Below the pieces are notes generated by a model. That model was not told the origin of the DNA, searched no databases, and was given only the letters and a program-made list of their open reading frames with translations. A DNA stretch of 64,000 nucleotides from Bryum argenteum (taxonomy: Eukaryota; Streptophyta; Bryopsida; Bryales; Bryaceae): positions 13,906,512 to 13,970,511 of the forward strand of contig CM073330.1 of the NCBI GenBank assembly GCA_037043015.1, in the 5' to 3' direction. Positions 1 to 11,265 of this stretch are shown here, one piece after another. The translations under genes and the position numbers were made by a program. Positions within the stretch are counted from its first letter, which is position 1; every line of letters starts with the position of its first letter.

Positions 1-151
1 CAAAACGATGGTTCTGTTGGCTACTCAGATCACTATCTAATCAAGGGCTCTTACAATCTCGAGGGAGGATTCGGAGAGTGCGGAGGAGCTCTGGGGGAGC
101 AGGATTGATCGATTGATTGGGAATTGTTGCTAGTTACTCAGTTGAGTATGC

Positions 152-325
152 ATGAGCCGCATATTGCTCACGCTTGTGACGACGATGATCCTGATGATCC
201 CCCTGATGTCCATCTTCCCGCTTACACCCCCACCTTGGCTCCTCATGCTGCTGCCCATTCTCATATTCGGCGCACTCGTGGCCCAGGCTCTCTTCCACGC
301 CGAAGTCCGCCATGCCCAAGTTTGA
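152..325 (+). CDS. small ARGOS/OSR-like membrane protein (candidate)
   Basis: A 57-codon ORF starts at an ATG with an in-frame stop just upstream and ends in TGA. It is very hydrophobic: two membrane-spanning stretches flank a proline turn (IFPLTPPPW) and are followed by LLMLLPILIFGALVAQAL. Two helices around a Leu/Pro-rich PPxPPP turn are the hallmark of the plant ARGOS/ORGAN SIZE RELATED domain, whose members sit in the ER and affect organ growth and ethylene sensitivity. The usual N-terminal extension is absent, so this may be a last exon, a short family member or a chance ORF. Other frames here give longer but Pro/His-rich, unlikely proteins. The family call rests on the pattern alone. 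Confidence 0.4.
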   Translation: MSRILLTLVTTMILMIPLMSIFPLTPPPWLLMLLPILIFGALVAQALFHAEVRHAQV

Positions 326-329
326 GACA

Positions 330-1715
330 ACAACAAAGAGTTTGAGACTATTCTCTAGCATTCTCTCGATGCTTTCCACACATTTAGGTACTCTATTTTT
401 CTTCTAATTTTCCCATTCATCCCACGGCGAGAACTCAAATTTGGGCTACTGTGCATGCCAATGTTGTTTTGAACTCTGTGTCAACACTGGATGCTTATTT
501 GCATGATGACAGAGTGCTACACGACAAGATTGTTACATACTCAGGTGCTTGGCAATTGTGTTTGCTTCAAAAGTGCGCATGTGAAAGCTTTTGTTTGAGT
601 TAGTCCACCTGAAATGTGTTTTTCTTGCTTGAGGGCTTTATGATGAGTCTTCTCAGAGGTATATGGGTTTGTGCTCACTTTCATCACTGTATGTACAGTA
701 CTATACATTCATCTGAGTGGCTTTTTGGAGGGTTGTAACAGCCTGTTGTTATGATGTTTGCGTTTTAAAGATTTGGTGTACCCTCTGAATTTGACACGGC
801 AACCAGCACTCATGATGTAAGGTGGGTGGGTACTCATTAGGATGTGGATGTACCGCATTTGGGGCATGATGAGAATAAGAATGTACGCAGGTTTTAATCA
901 TTCTTCTATGTACTACAGAACTACACTAAATATACACTAATTTACATAAACATGTTATAAGTTTGTTCAATAATTTTACCCACTATATTGGCCAAGATGG
1001 GGTCCTTATATAGTATCAGAATCAATGCTCTTGATAAATATTTTTAAACAAAAGTAAAAACTTATAGCATTTTCGAATCTTATAATAATCTAACACTAAT
1101 TATCAAATTTAGTGTAGTGACAAAAGTGGTGACTTTTGAGTGACATTGTGCATTCTTCTGTGACCTAATTATGTCTTAAAACTTTTAACTATTTTATGGC
1201 CAATTGGGTTTTTGGTACCTTTGGATAGAGATTTGATTTTCTTAATTTCCTCATAAAAATGTAGAGGGCATTAAGAGCTTTGTGGTGATTCCGAGCACAT
1301 ACAAATTTGACAGTTCGGAAGAAGAACGAAGAATAGACAAGACCCGAAAGGGTTGATGTGAATAGAGTGTTCGTTCGGACTACCCTTAATGATATGCCCA
1401 GAGGACATAACAACAGTGGTATAGGATTACTAACCCCTCTCAGGGTGGACACAACATGAAGAAAAGACCCAGAAACTAGTGAGCTATGGTTGTTTGGGAT
1501 TTATCATGTTTGTATAAAAGTAGAGGTTTGGTTTTGTTGATCGTCACATTGTTGACATACCACGTTGTTTGAAGGAGACATGGATGTGTAGTGGTCCGAG
1601 TTTGATTCCCGTTGAACTCGTTTAAGTATCGTTATAATCATCTGGCGTTATAGAGCTAGTGGGTAGGAAATTCCAACAGCCTGGCCCCCTGTGCTATAAC
1701 AAGGTTACTATTCTA
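330..1715. other. AT-rich stretch without a recognisable gene
   Basis: I see no coding pattern, clear repeat or RNA gene here. Short ORFs on both strands lack any recognisable motif. Confidence 0.5.
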
Positions 1716-1719
1716 ATAT

Positions 1720-4700
1720 ATCATTTTTTTAAATTTTTTTTATTCTTAATTTTTAATTTTTTTTTTGAATTTATGGTGGTTGTATGTCTGTTCGTAGTGG
1801 TTCTCCACTTTCTATTTTCTCTCGTGTAATATTATAGACATGGCGTGGTAAATAGCAATTGTGTTTATTTCTTTAAATGTATTTTTTATAAGTTTCTTTG
1901 GTATTTTGAGTTTGGTTTTTAGGATTTTCATAGAAGGGATGTATGTGGATGCTTTGGCACTTGATGGTATTACTATTAGGGGTTCAACTATCCATCTTTT
2001 GTTAATAACATCGTTGATGAGAGGTTGGCATTTTTGCATCTTTCTCTTAATGGTATCTAGTGAGAATCTGTCATTATAATATGTAAATTCTATAAATTGC
2101 ACCTTTAAATTGATGTTGGGAGATGTAGGGGGGTTTGATTGGTAGGGTAATCCTTTTACGCATAGTAGGTATGATTTTAGTCGTGCATTACATTAGCATC
2201 TTTGTTGTACACATGTGCATGGTAATAGCCATGGTGGGATTGTATATTCTGGTGGTTTATCATTACATGTGCCCGCATTCATGAGGGTATAACATCTCGA
2301 GTTTTTTGATGAGACTAGTAGTTTTTAAATTTCCCATACTACTTTATTGTGTCTTTCTGTTCTAAGCGCATGTACATGGTGTTGCTTGCATTTTGACAGT
2401 ACATGTAGCCATGTGTCTGGATCTTGGGAGTTGCATATTGAACATGTGATTGATGAGTTTAGTTCTCTGCCAAAAAATAGTAGTTTTCTAGCATTGCCCA
2501 TATATTGACCGTGTCTTAGTTTGAGGAGGTATGTTTTTTGGAAGTCTGTTACTTGTTTATTAGTCCAGAATTCATTTGATAATTTATCATCTATGTCAAT
2601 ATTACTTATCCACTTATTTATATTGAGGAAGTTTCTTGCAATGTCTGTTGAGTTGTTTCTTTGTCGTGTTTAATAATATGTTTTTCAAGAATCTTATAGG
2701 ACCTTTATTGGCGTTTCATCCATAGAGTGCCACCAATCTCTTCAAAAGTAGTATGGTGTAGAATGTGCAAATTCATGTGGTAAAGTTGCATTGTACTAAT
2801 CTTTGTCTCTACCTTGTTTGGCTAGTTTGTCGGCTTTTTTGTTACCATCTATATTTGCATGAGCTCGTACTTTGTATAGTGATGTAGGTTGTGTTCTTTG
2901 TTAAAACAGTGTTACTATATCTTGTAGAAATGATTTTGTCTGGATGGTTATTATGTTGGGTAGGGTGTTTGAGATGTGTTTGGATATTATATAAACCATT
3001 CAAACAATTTGTAAAAATGTGTACATGTTCATCAGGGTATTTGGAGGAAATAATTTGAAGGGTCGTGTATATTGCCATTATTTTAGCTCTAAATATGTCT
3101 TATAAACCCGGGAGTCTTATAGCTAGTTTGATATTTTTGGTTTGATTGTATATTCCATATCTTGCAATTTCACGGGTCCAATGAGTGCCCGTGCTTTGTC
3201 GTGGGAAATGATCCATCGGTAGAATAGCAGTATTGTGGTAGGAATTTAGGTTGTGTGTCATTTATGAAATTAGGAATTGATGGTATATTATGGTATGTAA
3301 CTGAGTTGTCAGTTGGATATATGAGTTTGTTCCATTCTTTGCTTTTGTTGACTTGTATATTTGGTTGTATTATAGGGGCAATTTGTATGTATGGTTGGGG
3401 GATTTGAAGTTTATTAAAAATTGTGGTTAAGGCGATAATTTGTGCATTATTTCCTACACAGGTGGTTTTATGATGTACACAAAATATGTGGAGAGTAGAA
3501 GGTTCTATTCGTGATTTGGTAAATTCTGGTGGTTTTGTTGGTTCCTCATATATTATTGTATCTGCAGGTATGTATGTGACAACATGTGTGTCTGGATAGG
3601 GGCCTTTATGTGGTGTTAAATTATGTTACCAATTGATGTCGGGGTGATTATTATGGTGATGTTGTTTGGATTGTTTTGTGCTGCAAGTCTAGCCCAATAT
3701 ACAGCTTTTTGGGTATCTGTTTTGTTTTGTGGGTGAGCATAGCCAATTCCTTTTCATTTGTAAAAAAATGCTTGCCCTATAGCTCCAATTTTTTTGTCCC
3801 TTTTAAATGGTGAGTAAAATTTATTTATTTGAGTTAAGCAGGTTATTGGTGAGGGGAAAAATGAGTGTGTTATATTAAACGATGTTATGATGTGGTCAAG
3901 TAATATTTTTGGCAAAGAATAGTGTGCAAGTTTAAGTGAGTCGGTTATTGGGATTCTACATTTGTATCTTTGGTATAGCCATACGATTTATGTTTCAAAC
4001 AGTGGTGTGGGAGGTGTCAATCCATGTGTTCTATGGTTCCCGGTATGTTTATTGGGAAGAGGTCTTTTTGTGGTATCCATTTTTATGTGTGATATAATTT
4101 GGTAATTTCCATCGGCATAGGTAGGTGTTGTATATTTTTGAAATTTTGTATTTGTCTTTTGTTTTGATTTGCTTATGGTCTAATATTGTATGTATCGGGA
4201 ATGTGGTTGGGTTATTGATGATTTTATTTGGTGGTTTCGAATAGGGGGGTGTAGTGGTGTTGGTGGGTGTGTAGGGTTTGTACCATGGCTGGGCACAATA
4301 TAATGGTTATGTATTCTATATTCATGTTTTAGAGTTCTTGGTGCAGTGGGTTTGTTGCATGGACTTTGGCATTGTCGGTTACACGTAGGATAGCAAAAGA
4401 GTTGTTGAGCTATGTGAAGGGGTTTTTTTTTTTAATTACTTTTGTTGGTGTGTGATAGTATATTTTGAATTCATCATGTGACATTAAATTTAGACCATTT
4501 GGCAAGGTTAAGTGTTTTATCTTAAATATATTTTGAAGTAATAGTTTGTTGAGGAGTTTATATTTTGCTTAGGGGTGAAATTAGTAATATTTATGAAGAC
4601 AATTTTAGCCACATTTGTTCAAGGGGTGTGGCTTTAAGTGAAAAGTCTCTTATTGTGTTTTTCAAGTGGGCACCTCCACATTGTTTGATAAGATAGAGTA

Positions 4701-4910
4701 TTCTTGTTGTGGGTGATCTTAAACAGTCATGTTGTTTAATTGTGAGAATCTCTTTTGCTCCACCATACCTAGCAAGTATAAAATGTGTAAGACCTTCATA
4801 GATTATTCCCAATTTTCCCGTATCATTGAGAGCATTGCGTAGTTGTTCACCTATGCATCTTAGATAGGCGTTTCTTAATAAGATTGCTTCTATACCAAAC
4901 ATATTGTGTG
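1720..4910 (-). mobile_element. decayed LINE (non-LTR retrotransposon), 3' part
   Basis: Read on the minus strand, this stretch gives in order: a fragment at 4902-4591 (contains YEGLTHFILARYGGAKE and LRSPTTRILYLIKQ) that resembles a region upstream of the LINE RNase H; an RNase H domain (about 3235-2830); a Cys/His motif; a conserved tail (2102-1812) containing EFTYYNDRFS and ASTYIPSMKIL; and finally a T-rich tract on the plus strand (about 1720-1775) that would be the poly(A) end. Domain order and tail type fit a plant LINE with RNase H. Stops and frameshifts are frequent, I could not place the reverse transcriptase YxDD box, and the 5' end (endonuclease, ORF1) is missing, so it is a dead, 5'-truncated copy. 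Confidence 0.75.
2390..3235 (-). pseudogene. LINE RNase H domain plus zinc-binding tail
   Basis: RNase H landmarks are visible on the minus strand across frames: YSTDGSFP (first Asp), RAKIMAIYTTLQII (the Glu position, preceded by a stop), HIFTNCLNGLY (normally TD, here TN), and KVRAHANIDGNKKAD near 2830-2880 (final Asp). About 350 bases further on is ITCSICNSQDPDTWLHVLSKC, a CxxC...H...C motif typical of the post-RNase H region of plant LINEs, then RTERHNKVVWEI and a PPWLLPCTC segment. The Asp-to-Asn change and the stops make the enzyme inactive. Confidence 0.7.
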
Positions 4911-5129
4911 GTAGTTGGATGATGACGTTGGAAGTGCAATTTGGTAGCCCACAATTTTTATTTTTGTATTGTTGTAATTTTTTTGTCTAATTTTTAATAG
5001 TGGGTAATGAGTATGGTACCACGTAAAAACTATATGCAATACCTGCTTTTATAATCGTGTCTACCATACTAGCTTTTTGTTTTATAGTAGCTGGGCAATT
5101 TGTTAATTGGTTGCATTGTTTAATCCCTA

Positions 5130-5560
5130 AATCTTCTTGTGTTTTCGAGAGCTTGAAACCTCAGAATTGCAGTTTTCAACCTCTAGGCACTCCCGGGGTA
5201 TGTAACAATTTTTAAACTTTTTATAGACTTTCAACCGTAAGATCTTGTGCCTAACCCTATTTATAGTCACTGTTCGATAAATGAACCGTTGAATGTCTGT
5301 CATTTGCGAGATCATAACGTTTGAAGTTGCAGTAAAAGTATTTTTGGGCATTGCCGGAAAGGCATACTCTAAATGGTGCCTAGGGCAACTTGATGATTGT
5401 TACCCCAAAATCTTTGCTCATATTTATTTCCATGTTGGTAATCAAGTTGAGCATGACGATGCAAAATTTTGGAACCGGGGAATGCTTTTAGAACCTACAT
5501 ATAGATTGTTTCCTGCATGAAGGTCTATGTTTCCGCTTTGTGCCTCCATTTGGACAATCG
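5130..5560 (-). repeat. relic of the TTAA MITE family, inverted
   Basis: The stretch shares segments, in reverse order, with the two well-bounded MITEs at 36.4-38.3 kb and with 35.3-36.1 kb: a 'gagagcttgaaacctcag' segment, 'taagatcttgt', and a segment about a pathway-less 'catgaaggtcaaaaagcc'-type core. No terminal inverted repeats remain. Short ORFs in it resemble ORFs in the other copies only because the DNA is related. Confidence 0.5.
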
Positions 5561-5976
5561 GTTGTACACTTGTACCATGAAGAAAACTCCAAATTCTCCA
5601 TAAATGAACGGTGAGAATATGCCTTTCTTTGTAATTGAATATTGAGCACAATTTTGAGAGCTAAATTCTAAAATCTCGATTTCTTATGAAATTTTAAAGA
5701 TATAGAGCAAGGAAAATTAGAAATGAAGAGATGGGCAGCCAAAAAATGATGGGACTGATACTCCCTTCCTGTAACCCATTTTACAACTGCTGACAAGAAG
5801 GCCGAACTTAGTTATGTAGTTATGACTACATGGCATAAAAGCCAATAAAGTGGCACATACAATTATGGCCCAATTGAATATAGCAAGGACTAAAAGAAAT
5901 AAAGCGCTACATGGGATACGATAAGGTTAAGTTCAGTGGAGTTGAAAATGTGATGGGGTTTGCCTTGTAGCACCAC

Positions 5977-6363
5977 GTGGCCACCTTGAGCTGCGTGAAG
6001 ATGGAGCTAGTGAGCGAGGAGTTCACCAAATGCACGACTCGCCTGCGCGCTAAAGCTCATGGTGCGCAGCCAGCTGCGAGGCGGAGGCAGGGGTTCATTG
6101 TTCTACCTGGCCTAGAGTGCCGATACTCCGCCGCTGTTGTACATACTCCGGACTTCGTACTCGGGTCTCCATATCCGGGATACGCCGCCCCATCAAAGCC
6201 GAAATTAGTTGATCAAAGTTTTGCTCCCTACCCCAAAGCTGCTAACCCGAAATTTGACTATGAGCTCTTGTCTCTGGGTTCTTGTGTGCCAAAAATAAAA
6301 TACAAACATAGTTTTTGGATACCATACTTTCCCATTGCTTGTACTCAATCAACCATGGCATAA
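5977..6363 (+). other. GC-rich possible exon, function unknown
   Basis: A GC-rich island in AT-rich surroundings is open for about 128 codons. The first part (KMELVSEEFTKC, then an Arg/Ala-rich stretch) looks coding; the end becomes AT-rich and is probably not. The open frame begins at GTG; an in-frame ATG lies eight codons further on. A 'tag' splice-acceptor-like site lies just before it. It may be a captured exon inside a transposon, because it borders the piggyBac fragment. I do not recognise the protein. Confidence 0.25.
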
Positions 6364-6502
6364 CCACCCCCACATCATATGCAATTTGTGTAAGAGGACT
6401 ATATAATGCAAGGAATTTTTGCTAGAGAAATTGTATTAGAAATATTAAAAGAAAGTTGTTTGCCCAACTATGCAGTTGGCTTGCCCAAAATGTGACAGTT
6501 TT

Positions 6503-7370
6503 CTATGAAGGCACAAATAATGTATAGAAAATATTATACCTTGTGTCAATTGCGTCGAGGCCGGCTGAGATGCATTGCTGTGTGATAACGTAGAAAACAA
6601 CCTTCATTGTAACACATCCCCTTATTGCCACAAAGGTGGCAATAATAGTGTAGCTTTTCACAAGACAAACAACACATTGTTTGCGTGAAGCTGTATGAGT
6701 AGGTATGTGAATCACCGGTCACAGTCGTACAGGTGGAATGTTTGGACTTTGGAGGAGCTTGAGTTCTCATAGGCCAATCTGCGAGAAGAGCTTCGCACAA
6801 TCCTTGCTTGAATTGCAAGTGCGTCATGGGGGTAATTTGGACCCAGCGGCGGTTATTGTTTACGTTCTTGACATACTCTAAATAGACATTGTATATGTTC
6901 ACCTCAATCATATCTAGAAGGAAAAAAAAAGATGCAGTGCCACCACTTATGGGTGCGTACGTGACTTGAATATGAAGCACGTAGCTGGTCCGACACATCT
7001 ATACCATGCATGTGTGTTGTATACTCAAGCAACACATGAGAAGTTTGGATTGGATTACGCACGTGGCCATTGTGGCAAGGGACTGTGAGAACCCTCTCAC
7101 ATGAAGCCTAGATTGGCATGGCATGTGTAGAAAGTAGAAAGACGGCATTTTTGTCTTTCGACATTACACACGAAATGGATCTACTAGTATGCACCCTCCA
7201 CAATGTAGTGCCATGTGCCACATTGTTGAATGATGTCAAATTTTTCAAAGAAGATGGTAAACCTATCCGATTGGATCTCATTTTGGTTAATGGACAAATA
7301 GCCACGTTTTCATCTGGCGAACGGATGACTGTATCGGTATTTTTCCGACTCCTCATTATAGGAGATGGGT
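6503..7370 (-). pseudogene. piggyBac-type transposase, C-terminal half (diverged lineage)
   Basis: Minus-strand translation gives RSNRIGLPSSLKN, then KDKNAVFLLSTHAMPI (third catalytic Asp region), then after an interval with no clear open frame a segment with FFFLLDMIEVNIYNVYLEYV and RRWVQITPMTHLQFKQGL, and finally a cysteine-rich end with CLSC, CHLC and C-x4-C-x4-H spacing. These are the late catalytic core, C-terminal helices and zinc-binding domain of piggyBac (DDE_Tnp_1_7) transposases. The N-terminal half with the first two Asp residues is missing or unrecognisable, the frame changes near 7.0-7.1 kb, and I find no CCCCTAAACG-type terminal repeats nearby. The sequence differs clearly from the element at 38.5-45.7 kb, so it belongs to a separate lineage. 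Confidence 0.8.
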
Positions 7371-7559
7371 AGATATCCGACTTTTACTGTGTGCTTCAGT
7401 TGATTTCTTAACTTTTGCATTTTTTATCGGATCTTTAGCCTAAGTCCAAAAACTCTAAGCGGCTAATTTTGATTTCAACCAGACGATATATAATGTTACT
7501 ACCGGTTCTCCCCGTTCATTGCTTCTTCATCCTTTTTTGGTCACTTTCTTTGTCTTTTT

Positions 7560-9265
7560 TCAATATTTTTTTATGAAATCTTTCGCAATCTGTATTACTT
7601 TTTTATTGCATATCTTTTTGATTGTTTTCCTATATACTATTCTCCTCCTATATACTCTATCTACTATTCTCCTCTTTAGCCAAAATCTGCATCTCCTGAA
7701 ACCCTTATCTATCCTATAACTCGTAATTCTCTCTATACTTTGTAGTTGATTACTATCGTTGTCCCTGTTCACGATTCTTCTTTTCCCCGCTAGACTTTGT
7801 TCCCAGCAAAAACTCAAAACGCTCTCAGAACATCCCTTGAGGTTGTTTTCCTATATCAGATTTCCAGTTGCGATTTAGAGATGGCACAAAAAATGTCAGC
7901 AGTTTGGATGCTAATCTTCAGCTGTTTCTTCACTTCTTTTATTTGCATTTGCATCGAGTTATGTAGCTCCTCTGTCAACTTCTGTGCCTAAATATATGCC
8001 TCCTTCACTATCTCTTTCCTGAATACTCCTAGTTCCTTGTGCATCTCTTGCTTCAGCTTCTCGTTCCCTTTGCTAATTGCTTTCTCCTCCAGATCAGCAA
8101 TTTCTCCGCGTGTGATGTTGTTCCTCTTCTCTTTTGGTGCGTTCTGTGCAGCCTCCATCGTGCTTACAATGGCAGTAGCAATGTCACAAAAACCAAATTT
8201 CTCCTAATCTTCTTTACTGTGTGGTAAGGTGCCTTACAAACTGCGTGGGTGAGGTGTGAAACTTACATGTTTTCTATGATCTCTTTGGTCTTTCCTACCC
8301 AGTGCCGATAAACAATCGGAATCAGGCACTGGACGTTTGTTGCTCTTTTGTGCAAATTTCCAACCAGCCCTAGAAAGAAGAAAGTCAATATGTTCTTCTC
8401 CACCATTACTGCTTTGACTGATATCTTCGTCTCCTCAACTTTCTACATTTTGTGGAGCCCGTACAAAGACAGCATTGTGGCATTCTTTTTCTTCAACTCC
8501 TCCTCGGTAAGTCCTTCTCCTCTGGCGCCACGTTCAGCTTTTACAGTTTGCTGTGTGATTACTTGAAGTAACTTATTTTCGTATGATATCTGGTATCGGA
8601 TAATTGTGTCGGGTTGAAACGGGCTTGCGGCAACCAACCAGCCCCGGGTCGTCCATTCACTTTTTTGTACACTCGATATCTCGTAATATTGTCCTCTTTT
8701 GAAACTCTCCCTGAGCACGTCCGTTTGAAGTTTTGGAGCAGTAATTTCTTCCAGCTTTGTATTTACGATCTAAGCAGACAACATTGATCTCGAGGCGATT
8801 GAATCCCAACTTTTACATACCTTCCCAAAGGTTGCCAGCTCGTGGACTCGTGGTCTGCCTCCAATAAGAATGTTATGTTATCTTTCAAGAGGGCGATTTC
8901 GTCTACCTTCGGATGCTTTAAGTGGAATTTGATAGTCCTCGGCCAAAATTTCTATTTCGTCGCTTTTACCTTCTCCTTGCACGGGATGTAAATAGGTTTT
9001 GTCATATTCTTCCCGACTTCAATTTCCATCTTCTTCAACCTTTCCTTGCATCTCGTAAGTATTTCTCTATCTCTAATGTTGGTTGCTTGTCTTTCAAAGA
9101 AAACGACCACTTGATAGTCTAGTGATAGCCTGCTAAACGTATCCACCTCTCTCTCGATAGAGTGTTGTGTAAGATTATAGTGTTGTCCTCCTTTGCCATC
9201 GGGTCTGTCCATCGGGTACAACTTCTGTGGTACATGCGGAAACGCCATTTTTGCAGCGATCAAAA
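7560..9265 (-). pseudogene. unrecognised broken protein gene with coiled-coil end
   Basis: The plus strand is rich in T and C because the coding signal lies on the minus strand. Open segments run from 9263 (MAFPHVPQKLYPMDRPDGKG onward) through 8718-8443 (KSEWTTRGWLVAASPFQPD, EELKKKNATM) to about 8215-7870, where Glu/Lys-rich heptads suggest a coiled coil (GNEKLKQEMHKELGVFRKE). A GTAAGT donor near 8265 and an acceptor near 8222-8195 suggest at least one short intron. Stops interrupt several joins. I do not recognise the family; it may be a host gene relic or a non-conserved transposon ORF. Confidence 0.35.
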
Positions 9266-9289
9266 TTCTTTATCATTGCGGTTTTAGAT

Positions 9290-10465
9290 TGAGGTACCTT
9301 ATAAATATTTTGTCCTTAAACGGCCTCTATAACAGATATAGTTTGTTTTATTTCTAAAAAGTGGATGGATAAGAGAATCATTACTTCAAATGAGAGTTTT
9401 ATCAATTGCATATGACTCACAACTGTTCAAATTTGAAGTATTCATTTTTTTTGGAAAAGTAAATAAATATCATATTAAATTTGAGAGCATTGTTTGTCAA
9501 GTGATCGATTTAACATTTAGAGAATAAAGATTATAGAAATTATCTAAGACATCGATTCAATAAAGTACTGAACATATTATGTTTTGTTGAAAAACTCTAT
9601 ATAAATTGTACAAACTATGCTCATCAAGTAAGTAACCCTCATAGATTGATGTTACTATCATTTTCTATCTCCTCTGAGGCATATATCATCGCATGAAATT
9701 TGATCACTCATTACTAATAATTTTATAATATATTTTGTTATTAAATCTCAACAATTCAAATAGCACAGAATAGAGAACCAGAAGCACTGAAAGCATTGTT
9801 TCCCTTTCTTCAACAAACAGGAAAAATTTTCTTTCTTAGATTACCCTTCTTCATATCACAAGCCACAAGGCTGGTCCAAATCACTTAAATAGTTTCACTA
9901 CTCAACTGATACATAGGATTACCCCTTTTAACTCTGTGTTGATATTGCATGGAAGAACCAAATCAACATTGATGTATGCTACTTGAGAATTCCTCAAATA
10001 CTCAAATGACTGCTCACTGTTCGGCTGTTCCCCCACTTTTGGTAGTAGGTTTCTCCAATCATGTATTGTCCACGCTCGAACTCTCTACTCTACACACAAC
10101 TAGAGTTCTTTCTCGCGAGTTATTTTTCTTTTTGACATTGCAGAATGTAAAAGTTAACAATTTCTGTATTCCCTCCGATCGCTAGACCAGCAAAATTGTC
10201 ACCAATTTTCACCAAACCTCTAAACGATTCTTTGTCAGATTCGTAATCCTACGGTTCTTTTTCACCATGGTTGCTTCCTTCTCCTGGACCATGTAGCATC
10301 TCATTCCTCACAATAGTCACATTACTGGAGTCTAGTTTCACAACCTTCCAAGACTGAACATGTGATGGATTCTCACAAATTTTATTACTAGAAATTCTGA
10401 TAGGTATTCTGATAGCACCAGATAAGAAAACAACGTCTTCTGTTGTCCAGCATTGGTACCTTGTG
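9290..10465. other. AT-rich stretch without a recognisable gene
   Basis: Nothing beyond short ORFs of ordinary composition is visible. No terminal repeats or RNA genes were recognised. Confidence 0.5.
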
Positions 10466-10470
10466 CTTGA

Positions 10471-10692
10471 GGCACCACAAGCCTAGGCTTGGTGATTAAG
10501 ACTCATGGCCCCAATAAGAAAGTCATGGGTTCTATTCCTCATGCCGGCGTAGTGCTCACCACTATAGTCCACCTAACTATTATGGGAGGTCCTAGGACCT
10601 TGTTGTATGGGTACCTCAAAGCCCTTTGGGGATACTATATCAAGTATCTTCAAGGCACTAGTAATTAGCTAGAAACTAGCGTAGTCATAGTG
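10471..10692 (+). mobile_element. tRNA-derived SINE, 5' half (copy A)
   Basis: It aligns base for base with the first half of the full SINE at 44511-44877. It begins at 'ggcaccacaagcc', followed by a degenerate A box (aggcttggtgattaag) and a B box (gggttctattcc), then the body up to 'gtagtcatagtg'. It stops exactly where the inserted TIR element begins; the missing half is at 22301-22445. Confidence 0.85.
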
Positions 10693-10734
10693 CGCTTTGG
10701 CAGGATATCCCTCATGCTAGGCCTTTACCACGCG
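10693..10734 (+). repeat. left terminal inverted repeat of the TIR element
   Basis: It pairs with 22258-22300. The best-conserved core is caggatatccc, followed by a shared ttaccacg segment. Confidence 0.7.
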
Positions 10735-11045
10735 TGGGGTACATCCATAATCCGCGCCGGTGTGCCCCCCAGCTCATCCCTCATTGCTTGTGTGCCCGCC
10801 CTCGCTGCCCGCCCCAGCTTGTGCCCGGCCAGTTTGCTTTCCTCGCGCCTCCGCACCCGCTCCTGCGGCGGCTTCTCTCCTGCTCCGGCTCCACTCCTAC
10901 GGTGGCTTCGCTCCTTCGACGGTCGTATTTCCTGCTGCCGCTGCCGCTGCCGCCCCATTGCTCAACGTTCAATAATTGCCGCGGACTCCCAAACTGAGCA
11001 AATCCCCTCCGCGCACTAGGTTCATAAACCCTAAACCCTAAATGT
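10735..11045. other. GC-rich segment ending in a telo-box
   Basis: This is a strongly GC-rich stretch open in several frames because of composition (Ala/Pro/Arg-rich translations). It ends with aaaccctaaaccctaaat at 11028-11043, two plant telomere-type units in tandem, as found in promoters or 5' leaders of plant housekeeping genes. It could be captured promoter or 5' UTR sequence. I would not call a protein here. Confidence 0.4.
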
Positions 11046-11265
11046 TCGAATTTTCAGGCGTTGCTCGAAGGGCAACAAGACCTGATTTGCCGCTTCCACA
11101 AACACGAGCTCCAACCGCACCGGTGCGGCTCCATCTTGTTGCGGCGATCAAGGCCCCGTGGAAACCGTGTGGTCCGTCCTTCGCCGATTCGACAAACCAC
11201 AGTTTTAACGCGCGCCTTATTTTCTCTCTTACACTTGAAACTACATACGATCGTGATATGTATGC

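Noticed and set aside
1540-1640. B-box-like 'gagtttgattcccg' suggesting a tRNA or SINE
   Set aside because: The A-box-like sequence is too close and no repeat copy is seen in the window.
10690-11019. GC-rich ORFs on both strands
   Set aside because: They are open in four frames because of composition, Ala/Pro/Arg-rich, and belong to the left end of the TIR element.
11028-11043. Interstitial telomere
   Set aside because: Only two units; this is the length of a promoter telo-box.
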